Assembly: GCA_964592815.1 (NCBI GenBank)
Contig: CAZQGE010000043.1
Coordinates: forward strand, 1-10,961
Direction of reading: 5' to 3'
DNA length: 10,961 nucleotides
Source: CAZQGE01 sp964592815
Lineage (GTDB): Bacteria > Bacillota > Clostridia > Christensenellales > CAG-917
Shown here in pieces: positions 5,384 to 10,961 of the stretch. The first letter of the stretch is position 1. Every line of letters starts with the position of its first letter. The position numbers and the translations under genes were made by a program. The notes beneath the pieces are model-generated. The model searched no databases, was not told the DNA's origin, and saw nothing but the letters and a program-made list of their open reading frames with translations.

Positions 5384-8300
5384 ATGAGGAAATCAGCCAG
5401 ACTATTTTTGATAGCACTTCTTGCAGTTGTGCTTGTCTGCTCGCTTGCGGCTTGCGACATCGGCAGCGATAATGGAAGTCAAAACAGCGTTGTTTCGTCT
5501 TCTAAGGGGACTGCCGCAATGTTTGAATTCGACGTTCCATATAAATTTCAAAACGGAACTGTTTTGCCAATGGGCTACCAAGATGGATTGAGTGAAGCCA
5601 AAATTGCCGAAATAAAATATCGTGTTTTATACAGCAAGAACATTGCTGGCGCAAACAAGTTGGTGGGTTACGGTGAAATGCAGTCGTTGTCCATGAGTAT
5701 GATAAAGAGCGACGACCAAGCAAAGTTGAGCAAATCGGGCAAACATTCCATTACGGTTTTTGCAACCATAGACGGTAAGTACGTTGAAACCGAAATTTCA
5801 ATAAAACTTGCAAAATATACGGCTGACTATAAAGTTACTTGTAATTTTGACCTAAATGGCGGACAACTTGCACAAGGTAGCTTAATATCTTCATCGAATA
5901 CAGCTGACATTTATAAAGGACAAGTTATATCGTTTAGTGAATTTATTTCAAAATTCAAAGTGTCAAAAGCCGACGCAGCTTTATCAAAATGGACGTACGG
6001 CACTGATGGCATAACTTTTAATGACGAATTTTCCTCCTCCTCACAAGCGTTAACAATAGATAAAAATTATTATTTCAAAGCACATTGGGAAACTGATAAA
6101 ATTAAAGTTTCATTTGATACAAGTTCTGAAGCGTTTGTTCCAAACTTTACAATCCCAACTGAAAACGTGGTCAAAAATAAAGGCTACATACCTCAACCTA
6201 TTTTGGACGGAAACATCAAGTCTGGTTATAGTTTTGCTGGTTGGTACACCGATGCCCAAGCTACACAAAATCTTTGGAACTTCAATAACTCTGTAAAAAA
6301 TACCGATATAGTTTTATATCCAAAATTTACAAAGCAAACATATTCTCTTAAAATATTTGCAAAGGGTGGTTTGTTTGACTCTTTGACAACAACACCGACA
6401 GAAACATTGACGGCTAACTCATATAGCTCGTTTAACAAAGTCGACCCCTACGGAGTTATAACTCTTACTATTAACGATTTGGAATATGGCAAAAAATATT
6501 CAGATTACAAAGTAAACGCAACTGTAAAATGCGTGAATACAGCCGCAACAGGTAAAGCACCCGTGTTTGAATATACGCAGGCGGTTGTCAGTTTGAAAGA
6601 AATTGCTTCTTTGCTTTCAAAAAGCAAAGATATGCCTGTTGCAGGGACTAATAACGTTGAAAAAGTTGAGTTCTACAAAGTAGACGGCTTATATGAAGAC
6701 CCCAACACAATGTATGACGAAGGCTCAATAAAGTTTGATTTGTTAACGTCAACAGTCAATGAAGATGTTGAACTTTACGCAAAATGGCTTGTCAACGATG
6801 ACTTAAAACTTCAAGGTTCAGAACAATACAAAGACGTATTATACGATTATTTGTTTGGCAACAATTTGACTCTTAAAGCGGACGGAACTCTTAGACTTGA
6901 CAAAGTCGCAGATACAACCATTGATGAATTGCAAATTCCAGCAAAGGCAAGATACAACGGAAAGGAATATCCGCTTACTGAAATTGGTGAGAATGCTTGT
7001 ATGAACTTCCGTAGTCTTACAAGACTTGATTTGAGATATGCCACAAACTTGACAAAAATTGGTAAGAACGCATTTTTGATGTGTTCATACTTGAAATATG
7101 TGTTCCTTCCAGCGGCAGCAAGCGATTGCAAAATTTCGGAAATTGGAGCGGGAGCTTTTGACGATACTTTGTTTAAGCGTCTTGCATTAGATGACCCAAA
7201 CGTTAATTTCCTTGCAATAAATAACAATTTAATCGCTTATACTGGGGATAAAAATGCAACCACACTCACAATTCCAACAGGCATAACATCAATTTCTGCA
7301 AATAGTTTTAGCGGTTTGAAGGCTTTGACAACTGTTAATCTGCCTGCAAGCGTACGTTTTGTCAGAAGTGGCGCATTCTCTGGTTGCACATTGCTTGATA
7401 CTATTGAGGGTGCAAACGGTTTGGAATATGCTTCAGATACAGCGTTTGACAATACGAAATTTATGAATAACAGCGGTATGTTGCTTATTGGCAATTATCT
7501 ATATCGCTACAAAACAAATGACACTACTGTTACAATTCCGTCTAATGTGAAATATATTGGTGAAAGCGCTTTCTTAGGTATTGAACTTTCCAATTTAATT
7601 TTTGAAAATGAGGCGGCTATCTTAAACGTTTATAAAGATGCGTTTATGGGTACACCTTTTGCAATAACCGATAAAATGATTTCTGCTAATACTTATGTAA
7701 AGTCAGGTATGGTGGTTATAAATAATATTTTCTGCACATATACGGGAAATGAAAAAGTTGTTTCTATTCCGAATGGTGTTAAAACTATTGCCCCTTATGC
7801 TTTTAGTGGTTACAACAACTCAATGGTTGAAGATATTATTATTCCGAGTTCCGTTACAAATATTGGTGATTATGCGTTCGTTGACGCTTTCAGAGGTACG
7901 TTCTCTTCAAGTACAAAAAATTACAACGCATTGACAGTTTTCTCACTTGCAAACAACTGCGCACCGCAAGCGTTTGCAAACAAAAACGGAGTTTTGCCTT
8001 CAACAATACGTTTCTTCTTTATTGATGACGTAATGAAAAACTTGACAGGTTTGACAGGTTTTTGGAAACAACTTTATGAAAACGTCTACCAACCCGACAA
8101 CACAAAATTTGCCACCATTCAAGTTTCATCTGTTATGTTTAACAGGGAAATTGTTGACTCAGAATATTTGAGTGATACGGAATTTAGCATTGACGTCATA
8201 AAAAATAAATTGAGAAATGGAAACGCAAGTTTACAACGTATAATCGGTGGTATTTACGTTTCTTATGTCGGTGGTGCAACTGCAAAAGAAGATTTGGTTT

Positions 8301-10961
8301 TGGACAAATTAAAACTTACGTCTGGCACTTTGAGCTACCTCTATTTTGGAAAAAGCGCAACAATTGAGGTGTCGGCATATAATACGATTCAAACAAGCGC
8401 ATCAGATACAATTTCTTCTGATGGAAAGTTAGTTATTGTAAACAGTAATAGTGCAACGCCTTCAATTAAAATTATTGGTGAATTCTTTGATACTAATTCA
8501 TTCTATACTTCAACTACAAAATTGAACTATAACGGTTTGAAACTTGAATTCGTTTACAAAAAAGATCCTGCAACGAAAAAGCAAATTACAATCACGGAAG
8601 AAATGGTGAATGATTATTCTAACGTTGAGGGTGAGCATACAATGTACGTTGATTTGAAATTCTCAAACCTTATAACTTATAGAGTAAATTATACTTACCA
8701 AACAAAGCGAGTAGATTATGAATCAATCAAACAAGTGGGAGATATTGCTGTTCCTTTGGGAGGAGATGCAAAAAAATATTTAACCTCCGACAAATTTGAG
8801 ATATACGCAAACGATGGAATTGTAAGACGCATACAAAAAACTGAATTTTTGACTGCAAGCGTCATTGACGGCGTTCATACAAGCCAGTTCGACACGGGCA
8901 AGATTGGTTATCATACTGCGACATTGACTTATAGCGATGGAAAAAACAAAAACCTAACATTTGACATAAACTTTGCAGTCGTCTATGAAATGAACTACAA
9001 AATTTTCGATTATGAGTTTATTGTAAACAGCTTGTCCAACGGAACAAAAACCTACACGGCTTACATCAAAGGTTTCAAACCTACAATCAGTTTTTCTTCA
9101 GGAGTTTTGTTGTTGCCAAGTTTTGTAAGCCCTGAAAATGCAGGTGTAAGTTTGCCTGGCGCAAATTCAGCTTACAACACCAATTTGTTTAAGGTTGTTG
9201 GAATTTCTGACGTTGACACCGCAAACCGAGTTTATGGTTTCCAAAACAACCACTATATCAATTATGTGATTTTACCTGACGAAATAGCTTATATCGGAAA
9301 CAACTCTTTCAATGGTTGCGACAATTTGCAATGGCTTGCTCCGTATGATTCATACACAACGCTAGCTCATAGCGCCTCTGGCATATCTGTTACGCAAGGT
9401 GTTGTTACAAGCGAAAACTTGATTCCTACAAGTGAAATTATAAGCAAAACGCAATCTGCTACAATTACTGGTCTTAAAGACGGTGTTCAATATTTGTCCG
9501 AATTGTATATACCAGAAAGCGTATATAATTTAACAAATTCAAGCATCAAAAATCAAAGTTTTGGCGGAATCAATTATTCATATCCATCAAAAACTTATGA
9601 GTACTTCAATAATATAACTATCGACCCGACAAGAACTGATATGTTTATCAATTTCAACGGTACGATTTGGTTGCCAAGTTCAATGGCGTATTTCTATACG
9701 GAACATAAAAATACAATTTTCAACCAAAAAACCGTTAAGTTCTACGCTGGCAGCTCAAAGGATAATTTGTCTTTAGATTTGTTCTTATTTAGCGCAGGAA
9801 CTACAACGCAAAAGATAACTAAAAATTTGAAAGTCCCAGCAAATTATGTTCCAGTCTATCAAGACACAACGGTTTTGACAAACAATACGCTTATAATTCC
9901 TGGCTCTTTCAATGGCGATGGTTATGAATATACCGTTACTGAAATTGAAAACAATGCATTCAACAACTTGTCTGGTGTAAGACTTTGCTTGCCTGATACG
10001 ATAGTTTCTAAGGGAACAAATACATTTACACAATATACCAATTTGACAATTTTTGATGCAGACGAACCATTTATACCAATCGCAACAAGCAAAAACTCTT
10101 TGCCATCAAAACTCGAAAAAATTGGGAAATTAGCATTCTCTAAAACGGATTTGAAGTCGCTTAACTTTGATAGTGCAAGCAACCTTAAAGTTATTGGCAT
10201 AGCTGCTTTTGACGGTTCAAAAATTGAAAAAGTTGACGTATCCAAATCTGTATTGCTTCAAGGTATAAGAAGTGGAGCTTTCCAAAATTGTAATACGCTT
10301 AAACAACTTTTGTTGCCAAATCAAGCGATTGATATTGAAGGCACAGCTTTTTACAATTGTCAACAACTCTATTACGTTGCAGCACTTGATGCTTCATCTC
10401 AATTTGACACGACGTTGGCTCAATATTCAAGAAGCAACTTTGGTAATGATGCATTCAGCGGATGTAAATCTTTGATTAGATTTAAGAGTGGAACAGAATA
10501 CGACAACATATTCACAGATACTTTCGAAGTAAGTAATATTATATTTGAGGTTTCTGGTTCAAATGCTGTTGTAAAAGGCTTTTTAAGCAATCAAAATGTT
10601 AAAACGCACCTTTCATTGCCAAGAAGCGTAACAATAAGTGGAACAGTTTATAATGTAACTGAAATTGCTAAAGATGCCTTTAAGGGAACAGCTATTCAAT
10701 ATATTGCATTGCCTGATACAATTACGAAAATTGGCGCAGGAGCGTTCAGCGGTTGCGCAAATTTGACTGAAATTGTTTTGCCTGACAGCGTTAAAGATAT
10801 TGGTTTGGATGCTTTTGCAAACTGCAATAACTTGAAATATGAAGTCAAAAATGGTTTGAAATACATTGGCAAATGGGTGTTCGGTTTGAGCGATTTGTCA
10901 TTGATTACAATAACTATTGAAAACGGAACTTATGGAATTTATTCTGGCGCGTTTAAGGCCA
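5384..10961 (+). CDS. Giant BspA-type leucine-rich-repeat surface lipoprotein (3' end missing)
   Basis: The frame is open for at least 1859 codons and leaves the window without a stop. The start ATG has GGAGG (5373-5377) six bases upstream. The N-terminus is a lipoprotein signal with lipobox LAAC and Cys24 as the lipidated residue. Residues ~149-235, ~241-315 and ~320-468 are Listeria-Bacteroides (InlB-type) repeats, the middle one with GYSFAGWYTD. BspA-type (LRR_5) repeats, typified by IGAGAFSGCANLTEIVLPDS, form three blocks: ~505-866, a short one at ~1296-1320, and ~1503 to the end. About 23 AF/SF-GC units are visible. The segments between blocks look beta-rich; ~1047-1100 and ~1110-1205 resemble bacterial Ig-like domains (NGLKLEFVYKK..., IGYHTATLTYSDGK). 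In this family such proteins are surface adhesins or ligand binders; the ligand here is unknown. No sortase motif or other anchor can be judged because the C-terminus is absent. Confidence 0.95.
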   Translation, partial: MRKSARLFLIALLAVVLVCSLAACDIGSDNGSQNSVVSSSKGTAAMFEFDVPYKFQNGTVLPMGYQDGLSEAKIAEIKYRVLYSKNIAGANKLVGYGEMQSLSMSMIKSDDQAKLSKSGKHSITVFATIDGKYVETEISIKLAKYTADYKVTCNFDLNGGQLAQGSLISSSNTADIYKGQVISFSEFISKFKVSKADAALSKWTYGTDGITFNDEFSSSSQALTIDKNYYFKAHWETDKIKVSFDTSSEAFVPNFTIPTENVVKNKGYIPQPILDGNIKSGYSFAGWYTDAQATQNLWNFNNSVKNTDIVLYPKFTKQTYSLKIFAKGGLFDSLTTTPTETLTANSYSSFNKVDPYGVITLTINDLEYGKKYSDYKVNATVKCVNTAATGKAPVFEYTQAVVSLKEIASLLSKSKDMPVAGTNNVEKVEFYKVDGLYEDPNTMYDEGSIKFDLLTSTVNEDVELYAKWLVNDDLKLQGSEQYKDVLYDYLFGNNLTLKADGTLRLDKVADTTIDELQIPAKARYNGKEYPLTEIGENACMNFRSLTRLDLRYATNLTKIGKNAFLMCSYLKYVFLPAAASDCKISEIGAGAFDDTLFKRLALDDPNVNFLAINNNLIAYTGDKNATTLTIPTGITSISANSFSGLKALTTVNLPASVRFVRSGAFSGCTLLDTIEGANGLEYASDTAFDNTKFMNNSGMLLIGNYLYRYKTNDTTVTIPSNVKYIGESAFLGIELSNLIFENEAAILNVYKDAFMGTPFAITDKMISANTYVKSGMVVINNIFCTYTGNEKVVSIPNGVKTIAPYAFSGYNNSMVEDIIIPSSVTNIGDYAFVDAFRGTFSSSTKNYNALTVFSLANNCAPQAFANKNGVLPSTIRFFFIDDVMKNLTGLTGFWKQLYENVYQPDNTKFATIQVSSVMFNREIVDSEYLSDTEFSIDVIKNKLRNGNASLQRIIGGIYVSYVGGATAKEDLVLDKLKLTSGTLSYLYFGKSATIEVSAYNTIQTSASDTISSDGKLVIVNSNSATPSIKIIGEFFDTNSFYTSTTKLNYNGLKLEFVYKKDPATKKQITITEEMVNDYSNVEGEHTMYVDLKFSNLITYRVNYTYQTKRVDYESIKQVGDIAVPLGGDAKKYLTSDKFEIYANDGIVRRIQKTEFLTASVIDGVHTSQFDTGKIGYHTATLTYSDGKNKNLTFDINFAVVYEMNYKIFDYEFIVNSLSNGTKTYTAYIKGFKPTISFSSGVLLLPSFVSPENAGVSLPGANSAYNTNLFKVVGISDVDTANRVYGFQNNHYINYVILPDEIAYIGNNSFNGCDNLQWLAPYDSYTTLAHSASGISVTQGVVTSENLIPTSEIISKTQSATITGLKDGVQYLSELYIPESVYNLTNSSIKNQSFGGINYSYPSKTYEYFNNITIDPTRTDMFINFNGTIWLPSSMAYFYTEHKNTIFNQKTVKFYAGSSKDNLSLDLFLFSAGTTTQKITKNLKVPANYVPVYQDTTVLTNNTLIIPGSFNGDGYEYTVTEIENNAFNNLSGVRLCLPDTIVSKGTNTFTQYTNLTIFDADEPFIPIATSKNSLPSKLEKIGKLAFSKTDLKSLNFDSASNLKVIGIAAFDGSKIEKVDVSKSVLLQGIRSGAFQNCNTLKQLLLPNQAIDIEGTAFYNCQQLYYVAALDASSQFDTTLAQYSRSNFGNDAFSGCKSLIRFKSGTEYDNIFTDTFEVSNIIFEVSGSNAVVKGFLSNQNVKTHLSLPRSVTISGTVYNVTEIAKDAFKGTAIQYIALPDTITKIGAGAFSGCANLTEIVLPDSVKDIGLDAFANCNNLKYEVKNGLKYIGKWVFGLSDLSLITITIENGTYGIYSGAFKA

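Noticed and set aside
6226..10475. Several 60-126 codon frames on both strands inside the giant gene
   Set aside because: They are out of frame with, or antisense to, clear LRR coding sequence and lack start signals and recognisable products.
5384..10961. Possible frameshift or pseudogene in the giant frame
   Set aside because: The reading frame was followed line by line to the last base; it stays open and the LRR pattern continues in the same frame.
1..10961. CRISPR array, insertion sequence, integrase site or defence system
   Set aside because: No regularly spaced repeats, transposase, terminal inverted repeats or recognisable defence proteins are present.

Overview
The window looks like chromosomal DNA from a low-GC, endospore-forming member of the Bacillota, probably an uncultured, possibly gut-associated, clostridial lineage. 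The reasons are AT-rich genes with strong GGAGG-type ribosome binding sites, clear sigma-A-type promoters (TTGACT-N17-TATAAT), U-tract hairpin terminators, Gram-positive-style lipoproteins, and a pair of genes for dipicolinate synthase, the enzyme that makes the spore-specific compound dipicolinic acid. The genus cannot be fixed from this sequence.

Positions 1-576 are the 3' end of an rRNA operon: the last ~300 bases of 23S rRNA, a ~113-base spacer without a tRNA, 5S rRNA, and an intrinsic terminator. A strong vegetative promoter follows and drives a small predicted lipoprotein (676-1053). This gene converges on a minus-strand pair, dpaA then dpaB (2608 down to 1295), and the two sides share a bidirectional terminator at 1254-1286.

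Divergent from dpaA across a 91-base gap is a P-loop ATPase gene (2700-3743) whose second half is a decayed copy of the first. Both sides of the gap carry CATANNNTA-type boxes that resemble sigma-K -10 elements, so the two units may be switched on together in the mother cell late in sporulation. After the ATPase, a separate sigma-A-like promoter serves a PlsC-type acyltransferase with a C-terminal zinc-ribbon extension (3889-5163).

The right half (5384 to the end) is one uninterrupted reading frame of at least 1859 codons. It encodes a giant surface lipoprotein with a lipobox at Cys24, Listeria-Bacteroides-type repeats, about two dozen BspA-type leucine-rich repeat units in three blocks, and Ig-like sandwich segments between the blocks. 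It runs off the window, so its C-terminus is unknown.

Nothing here is a mobile element, CRISPR array or obvious defence system. The most informative points are the possible sporulation-specific divergent control region, the half-degenerate ATPase, the shortened DpaA, and the modular architecture of the giant lipoprotein.
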